Shown: one piece after another, positions 28,946-37,252 of the stretch | How the letters are laid out: every line of letters starts with the position of its first letter | Numbering within the stretch: position 1 is the stretch's first letter | Notes under the pieces: generated by a model | Databases searched by the model: none | What the model was told of the DNA's origin: nothing | Seen by the model: the letters and a program-made list of their open reading frames with translations, nothing else | Assembly: GCA_963693035.2 (NCBI GenBank) | Contig: CAXMMQ010000003.1 | Span: forward strand, 372,001-436,000 | DNA length: 64,000 nt | Direction of reading: 5' to 3' | Source: Lichenicoccus sp963693035 | GTDB lineage: Bacteria; Pseudomonadota; Alphaproteobacteria; Acetobacterales; Acetobacteraceae | Translations under genes and position numbers: made by a program

Positions 28946-29121
28946 GAAGCGCGTCTGCGAATGCACTACGCTGAGTCAGAGGCGCCCTGGCGCGGCCCGT
29001 CGTGGCTGTCGAGAACCGGAGCGGAGCGGCCTCCCAACGCTTGAAAGCGGGGCCGTGAGCACCGGAAGCGCAGACAGCCGCGTCGGATGACCAGCGGAGT
29101 AGCATTCCCAGACGCGCTTTC
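28946..29121 (+). repeat. Structured intergenic repeat, copy 4 (longest)
   Basis: Outer arms of about 34 bp pair along their length: GAAGCGCGTCTGCGAATGC at the left, with a near-complement ending at 29121. Inside are CTACGCTG/CAGCGGAG, a side hairpin GGCGCC-CT-GGCGC, a helix GGCTGTC/GACAGCC, and a terminal CGGCC/GGCCG stem enlarged by an extra hairpin (CGCTTGAAAGCG). The core GAACCGGAGCGGAGCGGCC is shared with copies 1 and 2. The right edge overlaps the stop codon of the small membrane protein gene. Confidence 0.85.
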
Positions 29122-29260
29122 AGCCGCCGAAGCGGTCGTTTGGTAGGACCACATGCATCTGCTGGACATGCGGCGATGGCGGCTTGACGCCGAGATAGAG
29201 GAAGCCGCCGGCCAGGGCCAGCACCCCGAGCGCCAGCACGACGAGGAAGAACTTGATCAT
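29120..29260 (-). CDS. Small single-pass membrane protein (46 aa)
   Basis: A 46-codon ORF reads MIKFFLVVLALGVLALAGGF then LYLGVKPPSPHVQQMHVVLP and NDRFGG. It has one N-terminal transmembrane helix and a short polar tail, with regular high-GC codons. It sits upstream of xerD, 103 bp from the divergent aroKB gene. The family is not known to me; the clean helix, sensible start and location between conserved genes make it a likely real gene. Confidence 0.65.
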   Translation of the reverse strand: MIKFFLVVLALGVLALAGGFLYLGVKPPSPHVQQMHVVLPNDRFGG

Positions 29261-29363
29261 CTGGAACGCCCTCGATCCTGCCGCCCGATCGCCGTCCGGC
29301 GGGGCTGTTCTGGCACCCCCGGGCTCATGACGACCCCGCAGCGTCTATGCTAGCTTCACGTTG

Positions 29364-31154
29364 ATGTCACGTGACACGGCAGGTGCCGGGCTCCCCCTTT
29401 CCGATGCCGGGACCGCACCGGACGCTCCCGGCAGGGCGCGTGCGCCCCTGCGCCCGGTGGCCGCCCCGGCGGACATCCTGTCAGGGCTGCGCAGGCGGCC
29501 GATCGTGCTGGTCGGGCTGATGGGAGCCGGCAAGACCACCATCGGCAGGCGCCTCGCCGCGCGACTCCGGCTGCCGTTCCGCGACGCCGACGCCGAGATC
29601 GAGCGCGCCGCCGGGTGCAGCATCTCGGAGATGTTCGAGCGCTGGGGCGAGGCCGCCTTCCGCGAGGGCGAGCGCCGGGTGATCCGCCGCCTGCTGGACG
29701 CCGGGCCGCTGGTGCTGGCGACCGGCGGCGGCGCCTACATGGACCCGCAGACCCAGGCGCTGATCGGCGAGCGCGCCACCTGCGTCTGGCTGCGCTGCAC
29801 GCTGGAGGTGCTGGCGCAACGGGTCGCCGGGCGCCATCATCGGCCCCTGCTCGCAGGCGGGGATCCGGTCGGGATCCTGCGCGAGCTGATGGCGATCCGG
29901 CACCCGATCTATGCAAAGGCCGACCTGGTGATCGACTGCGACAACGCCACCACCGAGCACACTACCCGCTCGGTGCTCGACGCGCTGGCGGCCCGGCCCG
30001 CCGGCGCGGCCGCCCCGGCACCCGAAGCCCGGGTGCACGTGCCGCTGCAGAGCCGACCCTACGACATCCTGATCGGTCGCGGCCTGATCGCTCGGGCAGG
30101 CGCACTGCTCGCGCCGATGCTGCCGCAACCGCGCGCGATGATCGTCACCGACGCGACGGTGGCGGCCCTGCACCTGCCGGCGCTGCAGGCCTCGCTCTCC
30201 GCCGCCGGCATCGAGTCGGCCACTGTCGTCGTGCCGCCCGGCGAGGAGTCCAAGAGCCTGGGCCGCTTCGGCGAGGTCACGGACGGCCTGCTTGCGCACG
30301 GGCCGGAGCGGCGCTGCAGCGTGATCGCGCTCGGCGGCGGCGTGGTCGGCGACCTGGCCGGGTTCGCCGCCGCCTCAGTGCTGCGCGGGCTGCCGTTCGT
30401 GCAGATCCCGACCACGCTGCTGTCCCAGGTGGACAGCTCGGTCGGCGGCAAGACCGGCATCAACACCAGCTTCGGCAAGAACCTGCTCGGCGCCTTTCAT
30501 CAGCCGCTTGCCGTGCTGGTCGACACCGCGGCCCTCGACACGCTGCCGCCACGCGAGCTGCGGGCCGGCTATGCCGAGATCATCAAGGCCGGCCTGATCG
30601 GGGATGCGGCGCTGTTCGAGTGGTGCCTTGAGCACGCAAGCGCGATCGTTTGCGGCGGCGAGCCCGCGCTGCAGGCCGAAGCGATCCGGCGCGCCTGCCT
30701 GTTCAAGGCTGCCGTGGTGGCGGACGACGAGCGCGAGGAGCGCGCCGGCGGTGGCCGGGCGCTGCTCAATCTCGGCCATACCTTCGCGCACGCCCTGGAG
30801 GCGGAGCTGCATTACGACGGGCGGCTGCTGCATGGCGAGGCTGTAGCGATCGGGCTCGGGCTGGCGATCCGCCTGTCCGCGCGTCTCGGCCATTGCGATC
30901 CGGCGCTGGCCGAGCGGGTGGTGCCGCATCTGGAGGGGCTGGGGCTGCATGGCCGCATCGCCTCGCTCGCCAGGTCGCTGGACGTGGCCTTTTCGGCGAG
31001 CCGACTGCTCGCGCACATGGGCCGCGACAAGAAGCGGCAGGACGGGCGCGTCGGCTTCGTGCTGCTGCGGGCGGCCGGTGCCGCGTTCTCGTCGAGCGAC
31101 GTGCCGACCAGCGAGGTGCAAGATCTCCTGCTCCAGGAGGGTTGCATCACATAA
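29364..31154 (+). CDS. aroKB: Bifunctional shikimate kinase/3-dehydroquinate synthase
   Basis: A single 596-residue protein carries two shikimate-pathway enzymes. Residues 45-205 are shikimate kinase (Walker A LMGAGKTTIGRRLA, substrate motif FRDADAEIE, ATGGGAYMD). Residues 220-590 are 3-dehydroquinate synthase (VVPPGEESKSL, ALGGGVVGDLAGFAA, LSQVDSSVGGKTGIN, GHTFAHALEAELHYDG with the zinc histidine). In most bacteria these are separate aroK and aroB genes. ATG 29364 is preferred to TTG 29361. Confidence 0.95.
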   Translation: MSRDTAGAGLPLSDAGTAPDAPGRARAPLRPVAAPADILSGLRRRPIVLVGLMGAGKTTIGRRLAARLRLPFRDADAEIERAAGCSISEMFERWGEAAFREGERRVIRRLLDAGPLVLATGGGAYMDPQTQALIGERATCVWLRCTLEVLAQRVAGRHHRPLLAGGDPVGILRELMAIRHPIYAKADLVIDCDNATTEHTTRSVLDALAARPAGAAAPAPEARVHVPLQSRPYDILIGRGLIARAGALLAPMLPQPRAMIVTDATVAALHLPALQASLSAAGIESATVVVPPGEESKSLGRFGEVTDGLLAHGPERRCSVIALGGGVVGDLAGFAAASVLRGLPFVQIPTTLLSQVDSSVGGKTGINTSFGKNLLGAFHQPLAVLVDTAALDTLPPRELRAGYAEIIKAGLIGDAALFEWCLEHASAIVCGGEPALQAEAIRRACLFKAAVVADDEREERAGGGRALLNLGHTFAHALEAELHYDGRLLHGEAVAIGLGLAIRLSARLGHCDPALAERVVPHLEGLGLHGRIASLARSLDVAFSASRLLAHMGRDKKRQDGRVGFVLLRAAGAAFSSSDVPTSEVQDLLLQEGCIT

Positions 31155-31466
31155 GCCGGAGCTTCGGCTTCATCACCGTCTGTCACATGTGTGCAACAGG
31201 GCCCGTTGCCGAACCGGCGTTCCGCTCACGAAACGCGGAGGGCCAGTTGTCTTATTCGTAACCAGGAACTGGAAACTCTTCATTCTCATACCGGTGCGGT
31301 AAAGAACTGTGCCTTTGTTGCCACGGTCCTTACGGTAATGCCCCTCTAACGTTCAGACGGTCTCCGCAGCAGCAACCAGAGGTTCTATATCGGGCTCAGG
31401 CAACCCGACGGGGCTGCGCCGCCGATGGTTGGTGGCTGCCGCAAGGGTGATTAAGAGGACCGAACA
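31155..31466. promoter_or_regulatory. 312-bp gap with ompA promoter region
   Basis: The gap begins with a short hairpin, AAGCCG (31153-31158) / CGGCTT (31165-31170), which overlaps the aroKB stop and has no T-tract. The middle is less GC-rich and should contain the promoter of the OmpA gene, which has the ribosome binding site AAGAGGA before its ATG. I cannot name promoter hexamers reliably. The leader may be long, as for other abundant outer-membrane protein genes. Confidence 0.4.
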
Positions 31467-32612
31467 ATGCGTCTGCGCACGGCGTTACTTGCAACTACTC
31501 TCCTGGCCGCCGCCCCGGCCGTCGCGATGGCGCAGCCCGTTGCCGGGCCGTACATCAGCCTCGGCGCTGGCTATAATCTCCAGCAGACTGTGGGTTCGCA
31601 TTTCTCGCCCACCACCGATGCCGGCGGCGTAGAGTCCGCGAACGGCAGCCACAATGGCTACCGGTTCGGCGATGGCTTCACCGGTGTCGGCGCCGTGGGC
31701 TTCGGCCTCGGCAACGGCCTGCGCCTCGAACTCCAGGGCGCCTACCTCTACAACAAGGTCAATCATCGCAGCGCCACGCCCGTCGCCGGCGACACCAGCG
31801 GCCATGACCAGAAGTATGGCGCCTTCGTCAACGTCCTCTACGACATCGATCTTGGCCAGTTCGGCGTGGCACTGCCCGTGACCCCCTATGTCGGCGTCGG
31901 CGCCGGCTATCTGTGGGATCACCTGTCGCCGTTCACCACGACCTACAACAGCGGCGACGTCGATCGCGTCGGCGGGACCGAGGGCAGCTTCGCCTACCAG
32001 GGCATCGTCGGTGTCGCCTACAACATCGTCCAGGTCCCGGGCCTGGCCTTCACCGGCGAGTATCGCTTCGTCGGCAACCTGCCGCAGAACACCGGCAGCG
32101 CGTTCTCCTCGACCGCCTACACGCCCACCGGCATCCACAAGGGCAATGTCGACTTCAACGACAGCTTCAACCACGAGATCCTGGTTGGCCTGCGGTACGC
32201 CTTCGACACCGCCCCGCCGCCGCCGCCGCCGGCTCCGGTGGTCGCACCGCCGGCGCCTGCTCCGGCCCGTACCTACCTGGTGTTCTTCGACTGGGACAAG
32301 TCGGCCCTCACCGGCCGCGCCCGCGAGATCATCGCCGAGGCGGCGCAGGCTTCGACCCGCGTGCAGACCACCCGCATCGAGGTCAATGGCTACACCGACA
32401 ACTCGTCGATCCATGGCGGCGAGCGCGGCGCGCACTACAACGAAGGCCTCTCGATCCGTCGTGCCGACAGCGTCAAGGCCGAACTGGTACGCGATGGCGT
32501 TCCGGCAACCGCGATCGACATCCACGGCTATGGCGAGAGCCACCCGCTGGTGCCGACCGGCCCGAACACCCGCGAGCCGCAGAACCGCCGCGTCGAGATC
32601 ATCCTGCACTGA
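31467..32612 (+). CDS. OmpA-family outer-membrane protein
   Basis: The 381-residue protein has a signal peptide (MRLRTALLATTLLAAAPAVA), an N-terminal eight-stranded-type barrel of about 200 residues (YISLGAGYNLQQTVG, LRLELQGAYLYNKVNH, YVGVGAGYLWDHL), a Pro/Ala hinge, and a C-terminal OmpA peptidoglycan-binding domain (YLVFFDWDKSALTGRA, QNRRVEIIL). It anchors the outer membrane to the wall. A strong terminator follows, and the gene appears monocistronic. Confidence 0.93.
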   Translation: MRLRTALLATTLLAAAPAVAMAQPVAGPYISLGAGYNLQQTVGSHFSPTTDAGGVESANGSHNGYRFGDGFTGVGAVGFGLGNGLRLELQGAYLYNKVNHRSATPVAGDTSGHDQKYGAFVNVLYDIDLGQFGVALPVTPYVGVGAGYLWDHLSPFTTTYNSGDVDRVGGTEGSFAYQGIVGVAYNIVQVPGLAFTGEYRFVGNLPQNTGSAFSSTAYTPTGIHKGNVDFNDSFNHEILVGLRYAFDTAPPPPPPAPVVAPPAPAPARTYLVFFDWDKSALTGRAREIIAEAAQASTRVQTTRIEVNGYTDNSSIHGGERGAHYNEGLSIRRADSVKAELVRDGVPATAIDIHGYGESHPLVPTGPNTREPQNRRVEIILH

Positions 32613-32640
32613 TCTTGTTCGAACAGAACCGGCGAGGGAA

Positions 32641-32664
32641 GGGGCACCGAAAGGTGCCCCTTTT
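32641..32664 (+). terminator. Rho-independent terminator of the OmpA gene
   Basis: GGGGCACC-GAAA-GGTGCCCC is a perfect 8-bp stem with a GAAA tetraloop, followed directly by TTTT. It lies 29 bp after the OmpA stop codon. Confidence 0.9.
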
Positions 32665-32739
32665 CGTTACTGGAACTTAACGGCTTGAGTGTTCTAGGAT
32701 GACCGGACGCCCTCCTCCGCCCGGAGCCGGACTGCCCTC

Positions 32740-33297
32740 ATGATCGATCAAGATGTCGCTGCCGAAACGATGGCGCCTGTTCATCTTCCGGGGCCCCATC
32801 GCGGGGGTCAGCATCGCACTGGAACTGAGCTGAACCCGATCGACACGCTGCTCGACCGCCTGACCGACCGGCTGCCGCGATCCGGTCCGCTGGCGCTCAC
32901 GGCGGCGCGGCGCACCCTGATCCTGCAGTTCGGACGCTTCGGGGTGGTCGGCGTGATCGGCTTCCTGTGCGACGCCACCACGGTCTATGCGATGCGGCAC
33001 GTGATCGGGCAGGCCGGCGCGCTCATCCTCGCCTATTTCGTCGCAGCCTCGATGAACTGGCTGATCAACCGGCTCTGGACCTTCCGCGGCGTGGGTAGCG
33101 CCGGAAACCTGCTGCGCCAGTGGGGCATCTTCCTCGCCGCCAACTCGCTCGGCTTCCTGCTCAACCGCGGCACCGCGCTGACGCTGACCTACACGGTGCC
33201 ATTCATCAACCAGCATGTCGTGCTGGCCCTGGTCGCCGGCACGATGGCGGGTATGTTTTCGAATTTTACGCTCTCCCGCCGCCTGGTCTTCCGCTGA
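32740..33297 (+). CDS. GtrA-family membrane protein
   Basis: A 185-residue polytopic protein of the GtrA/DPMS family, proposed to flip or help transfer lipid-linked sugars. After a roughly 60-residue tail come four hydrophobic segments: FGVVGVIGFLCDATTVYAM, ALILAYFVAASMNWLINRLW with the conserved NW..NRLWTF motif, WGIFLAANSLGFLLNRGTAL and HVVLALVAGTMAGMFSNFTL. The true start may be an internal ATG (32770). No glycosyltransferase partner is adjacent. Confidence 0.85.
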   Translation: MIDQDVAAETMAPVHLPGPHRGGQHRTGTELNPIDTLLDRLTDRLPRSGPLALTAARRTLILQFGRFGVVGVIGFLCDATTVYAMRHVIGQAGALILAYFVAASMNWLINRLWTFRGVGSAGNLLRQWGIFLAANSLGFLLNRGTALTLTYTVPFINQHVVLALVAGTMAGMFSNFTLSRRLVFR

Positions 33298-33298
33298 G

Positions 33299-33458
33299 AG
33301 GGTGCTTGAAAACGCCTGCTGCTGGCGATCCGACACGCCTTTCCTCTGCTCCGATGCTCACGGCCAAGACGGCCGCTCCGCTTCGGTGCTGGGAAAGTCG
33401 CGCCGGCCGCGGTTCTGCGGACCGCTCTCAGCCAGCATCAGGCGTTTTCAAGCACCCT
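33299..33458 (-). repeat. Structured intergenic repeat, copy 5 (perfect 20-bp ends)
   Basis: Perfect 20-bp inverted ends (33299-33318 and 33439-33458, starting AGGGTGCTTGAAAACGCCTG) enclose TGCTGG/CCAGCA, a side hairpin GCGGT/ACCGC, a GACTTTCC/GGAAAGGC helix, and a terminal CGGCC-GTCTT-GGCCG hairpin. The core matches copies 1 and 2, and the ends match copy 3. It fills the gap between converging genes. It starts 1 bp after the gtrA stop, and its other end encodes the last residues and stop of the deoxyribosyltransferase. Confidence 0.85.
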
Positions 33459-33995
33459 GTTGGGGGATTGCAGAAGAGCTTCTACGCATCGCTTGAAGCC
33501 ATTCAGGCCTGGGCCGGTGAAGATCGTGCCACCGGAGAACGCAATGCCGGCGGCGATCATGAGGTTGTCGGGGAGGCCGAACTCCTCGATCTCCAGGCCG
33601 TCCGAGCCGCGCAGCCGCCCGTCTGCATCTCGGGACGCTCCGAGATCGGTGGCTAGGCATCGGTCCGCATAGGGCTCGCTGCTCTCGCTCCAGCCGAAGA
33701 CCGTCAGACCCAGTGCACGCCCGAACCCGACTTCATACACCGTCCCGGCATCGGCGCCCGGTCCGCGGAACGGCGTGAGGTTGGCGATCATCGCCTGGCA
33801 GCTTCTTATGTGCGCCTCGTTGCCGAGCGCGATCCGCCCGGCGAGGGTGGCGACAGGCCGGTCGGGGGGTGGCGCGGGGTCGAGCGGAAAGATCCCCTCC
33901 AGGCCAGCCTGCAGGCAGATCCGTTTCATTGCCGCCCCGCGAAGCTCGGGCTGCGCCACGAAAACGTCCGGTCCCGCCAGATAGACACGCAGCAT
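33438..33995 (-). CDS. Nucleoside 2-deoxyribosyltransferase family protein
   Basis: Enzyme of nucleoside salvage that moves or hydrolyses the deoxyribose of nucleosides. The 185-residue protein shows the family motifs RVYLAGPDVF, ANLTPFRGPGADAGTVYEVG with the probable catalytic glutamate, and a C-terminal FTGPGLNGFKRCVEALL. The final RVLENA and the stop codon are encoded by the structured repeat copy 5, so the repeat has reshaped the protein's end. It is divergent from alaS. Confidence 0.87.
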   Translation of the reverse strand: MLRVYLAGPDVFVAQPELRGAAMKRICLQAGLEGIFPLDPAPPPDRPVATLAGRIALGNEAHIRSCQAMIANLTPFRGPGADAGTVYEVGFGRALGLTVFGWSESSEPYADRCLATDLGASRDADGRLRGSDGLEIEEFGLPDNLMIAAGIAFSGGTIFTGPGLNGFKRCVEALLQSPNRVLENA

Positions 33996-34064
33996 GCAGG
34001 CCTCGCCTCACCGTTTCCGGGGCCAGCCTTCCATGCTCAGGGAGCCTGCGCTAGAGCATGGGCC

Positions 34065-36770
34065 ATGCAGAGCAGCAACGACATCCGTGCCGCCTTCCTC
34101 GACTATTTCGCGGGTCACGGCCACCAGGTGGTGCCGTCCTCGTCGCTGGTGCCGCGCAACGATCCCACCCTGCTGTTCACCAATGCCGGCATGGTGCAGT
34201 TCAAGAACGTGTTCACCGGCCAGGAGACCCGGCCGTACAGTCGCGCCACCACGGCGCAGAAGGTGGTGCGCGCCGGCGGCAAGCATAACGACCTCGACAA
34301 TGTCGGCTATACCGCGCGGCACCACACCTTCTTCGAGATGCTCGGCAACTTCTCGTTCGGCGACTATTTCAAGCCGCTTGCCATCGAGCTCGCCTGGACC
34401 CTGGTGACGCGCGAGTTCGGGCTGTCGCCGGACCGGCTGCTGGCCACCGTCTACGCCGAGGACGACGAGGCGGCATCGCTGTGGAAGCGGATCGCCGGGC
34501 TGCCGGACAGCCGCATCATACGCATCCCGACCGCCGACAATTTCTGGCGCATGGGCGATACCGGGCCGTGCGGTCCCTGCTCCGAGATCTTCTACGACCA
34601 CGGCGAGGACGTGCCGGGGGGACCGCCAGGGTCGCCAGACGAGGATGGCGACCGGTACGTCGAGATCTGGAACCTGGTCTTCATGCAGTATTTCGAGGAC
34701 CCGCCGGGCACCCGCACGCCCCTGCCGCGGCCTTCGATCGATACCGGCATGGGACTGGAGCGGGTGGCGGCGATCCTGCAGGGGCACCGCGACAACTACG
34801 ACACCGACACCCTGCGGGCGCTGATCCTGGCCTCCGCCGAGGCGACCGGGCAGGCGCCGGACGGCCCGTTCCGCACCAGTCACCGGGTCGTCGCCGACCA
34901 TCTGCGCTCGTCCTCGTTCCTGATCGCGGACGGCGTGCTGCCGGCCAAGGACGGCCGCGGCTACGTGCTGCGCCGGATCATGCGGCGCGCCATGCGCCAC
35001 CTGCACATGATGGGCACCACCGGCCCGGTGTTCGAACGCCTGGTGCCGGCGCTGGTGCGGCAGATGGGCGCCGCCTATCCGGAGCTCGGCCGCGCCGAGG
35101 GGCTGATACGAGAGACCATGCGGCTCGAGGAGGATCGCTTCAAGGCGATGCTGGAGCGCGGGCTGGCGCTGCTGGCCGACGAGACCGCTCGCCTTCCCGA
35201 CACCGCGCCGCTGCCCGGCGACGTCGCCTTCAAGCTGTACGACACGTTCGGCTTTCCGCTCGACCTCACACAGGATGCGCTGCGCGAGCGCGGGCGGAGC
35301 GTCGATCTGGAGGGCTTCGAGACCGCGATGTCGGCGCAGCGCAGGCGCGCCCGTGCCGCGTGGTCGGGATCGGGCGAGGCGGCGACCGAGCAGGTCTGGT
35401 TCGAACTGCGCGAGCGTCTCGGCACCAGCGAGTTCCTCGGCTACGACACCGAGCAGGCGGATGCGGAAATCACCGGACTGGTAGTGGACGGCACCGCGCG
35501 CGCCAGCGCCGCCGCCGGCGAGGCGGTCGCCATCGTGCTCAACCAGACGCCGTTCTATGCCGAGAGCGGCGGCCAGGTCGGCGATGCCGGCCGGTTCACC
35601 GCACCGGCGCACGGGCCCGGGCAGGCGCCGCTGGTGATCGAGATCACCGACACCCAGAAGAAGCTCGGCGACCTCGTGGTGCAGTACGGGCGCATCGTCT
35701 CCGGCGAGGCGCGTGCCGGCCTCGCCGTCACCGCCATCGTCGACCACGCACGGCGCGGCGCAATCCGGGCGCATCATTCCGCCACCCACCTGCTGCACGA
35801 GGCGCTGCGCCGCCAGCTCGGCACCCATGTCGCGCAGAAGGGCAGCCTGAACGCGCCCGACCGGCTGCGCTTCGATGTCAGCCAGCCGCGCCCGATCGAG
35901 GCCACCGAGCTCGCCCTGGTCGAGGCCGAGGTGAACCGGCGCATACGCGAGAACAGCGAGGTCCGCACCCGGCTGATGACCCCCGACCAGGCGGTCGCAG
36001 AAGGCGCGATGGCGCTGTTCGGCGAGAAATACGGCGACGAGGTGCGCGTCGTCTCGATGGGACTTGCCGAGCCGGGGCCAGCCCGGACAGCCTGGTCGCT
36101 GGAACTCTGCGGCGGCACCCATGTGGCGCGCACCGGCGATATCGGCCTGTTCCGGATCATTGCGGAGACCGGCGTGTCGGCCGGCGTGCGGCGTATCGAG
36201 GCGGTGGCGGGCCTTGCCGCCGAGCAGTCCATGCTGCTGGCCGAGCAGCGACTGCAACAGGCCGCCTCCCTGCTGCGGGTTGCGCCCGCCGACCTGCCCG
36301 ACCGCATCGCGACCCTGATCGAGGAGCGCCGCAATACGGAGCGGCAGCTTGCCGAATTGCAGCGCAAGGTGGCGCTCGGCGCATTCGGCGGTCCTGGGGG
36401 CGGCGCGGAGGCCACGACCGCCACCGAGACCATCGACGGCATCGCGTTCGCCGCCCGCGATCTCGGCGAGGTGCCGGCGCGCGAACTCAAGGGGCTGGCC
36501 GAGACGATCGTGCGGCAGATCGGCTCCGGCGTGGTGGCGCTGCTCTCGGGGGCTGACGGCCGCGCGAGCATCGTCGTCGCCGCATCGGCCGATCTTGCCG
36601 GCCGCGTGGATGCGGTGGGCCTGGTGCGGGCGGCGGCGGTCGCACTCGGCGGCAAGGGGGGTGGCGGCAGGCCGGACATGGCGCAGGCCGGCGGTCCCGA
36701 TCCCGCGCGGGCGGAGGATGCATTCGCTGCGATCCGGACAGCGCTGGCCGCGGCACGTGCCGCCTCGTGA
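34065..36770 (+). CDS. alaS: Alanyl-tRNA synthetase
   Basis: Charges tRNA-Ala and edits mischarged Ser/Gly. The start is ATG 34065 (MQSSNDIRAAFLDYFAGHGH); the open upstream frame is not protein-like. The 901-residue protein has the class II core (VPRNDPTLLFTNAGMVQFKN, DNFWRMGDTGPCGPCSEIFY), the editing domain with HHSATHLLHEALR and the zinc motif LCGGTHVARTGDIG, and the C-Ala domain with GGGGRPDMAQAGG. Length is at the upper end of normal. The next gene overlaps its stop codon. Confidence 0.97.
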   Translation: MQSSNDIRAAFLDYFAGHGHQVVPSSSLVPRNDPTLLFTNAGMVQFKNVFTGQETRPYSRATTAQKVVRAGGKHNDLDNVGYTARHHTFFEMLGNFSFGDYFKPLAIELAWTLVTREFGLSPDRLLATVYAEDDEAASLWKRIAGLPDSRIIRIPTADNFWRMGDTGPCGPCSEIFYDHGEDVPGGPPGSPDEDGDRYVEIWNLVFMQYFEDPPGTRTPLPRPSIDTGMGLERVAAILQGHRDNYDTDTLRALILASAEATGQAPDGPFRTSHRVVADHLRSSSFLIADGVLPAKDGRGYVLRRIMRRAMRHLHMMGTTGPVFERLVPALVRQMGAAYPELGRAEGLIRETMRLEEDRFKAMLERGLALLADETARLPDTAPLPGDVAFKLYDTFGFPLDLTQDALRERGRSVDLEGFETAMSAQRRRARAAWSGSGEAATEQVWFELRERLGTSEFLGYDTEQADAEITGLVVDGTARASAAAGEAVAIVLNQTPFYAESGGQVGDAGRFTAPAHGPGQAPLVIEITDTQKKLGDLVVQYGRIVSGEARAGLAVTAIVDHARRGAIRAHHSATHLLHEALRRQLGTHVAQKGSLNAPDRLRFDVSQPRPIEATELALVEAEVNRRIRENSEVRTRLMTPDQAVAEGAMALFGEKYGDEVRVVSMGLAEPGPARTAWSLELCGGTHVARTGDIGLFRIIAETGVSAGVRRIEAVAGLAAEQSMLLAEQRLQQAASLLRVAPADLPDRIATLIEERRNTERQLAELQRKVALGAFGGPGGGAEATTATETIDGIAFAARDLGEVPARELKGLAETIVRQIGSGVVALLSGADGRASIVVAASADLAGRVDAVGLVRAAAVALGGKGGGGRPDMAQAGGPDPARAEDAFAAIRTALAAARAAS

Positions 36771-37195
36771 CCGGCCTTGCCGTGTGCCTACAACGCCGCA
36801 GCGCCGCCGCGTGCCTCGTGGCCTTCCTCGGCCTCGGCTGGGGAGACGCCGCCCGGGCGCAGTCCCTGAACGCCCCGACCTTCCAGCCCCAGCCGCTCAC
36901 TCCGCACCCGCCCAGGCCGAAGGCTCATGGCGCGCGGCAGCCGAAGGCTCCGGTCGCGGCCGCCACGCCGGCTCCCCCGGCCGAGAATCTGGTGGTGCAC
37001 GGCGCGCGGCGCTACGAAACCGCCCCGATGCCGAACCAGGCCATCCACGATCCGGCGGACGTAATGCGCGATCCCGCCACCGGCGCGCCGATCGGCCGGT
37101 TCGGCCATGCCTACATGGATGCGAACCCGGTGCCGCCGGTAAACCCGGCGCTGCAGGGCGACCAGAGCCCCGTCGCGGTCGGCGTGCAGCGCTGA
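36767..37195 (+). CDS. Hypothetical proline-rich exported protein
   Basis: I do not recognise a family. The 142-residue product starts at a GTG that overlaps the alaS stop (GTGA). It has an N-terminal signal-like segment (AAACLVAFLGLGWGDAARAQ) and a Pro/Ala-rich mature part containing PTFQPQPLTPHPPRP and PVAAATPAPPAENLVVHG, with a more ordered C-terminus (IGRFGHAYMDANPVPPVNPA). The overlap suggests cotranscription with alaS. It is probably a periplasmic or envelope-associated protein. Confidence 0.65.
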   Translation: MTGLAVCLQRRSAAACLVAFLGLGWGDAARAQSLNAPTFQPQPLTPHPPRPKAHGARQPKAPVAAATPAPPAENLVVHGARRYETAPMPNQAIHDPADVMRDPATGAPIGRFGHAYMDANPVPPVNPALQGDQSPVAVGVQR

Positions 37196-37252
37196 CCGGG
37201 GCTCAACTTGCGGTAATGGCAACTGCAACCCGCCTCGCCGGTTGCTGCACCC

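Noticed and set aside
33299..33458. Simple MITE with terminal inverted repeats
   Set aside because: The perfect 20-bp ends suggest this for one copy, but I see no clear target-site duplication and the other copies have different yet self-complementary ends, so a structured element explains the set better.
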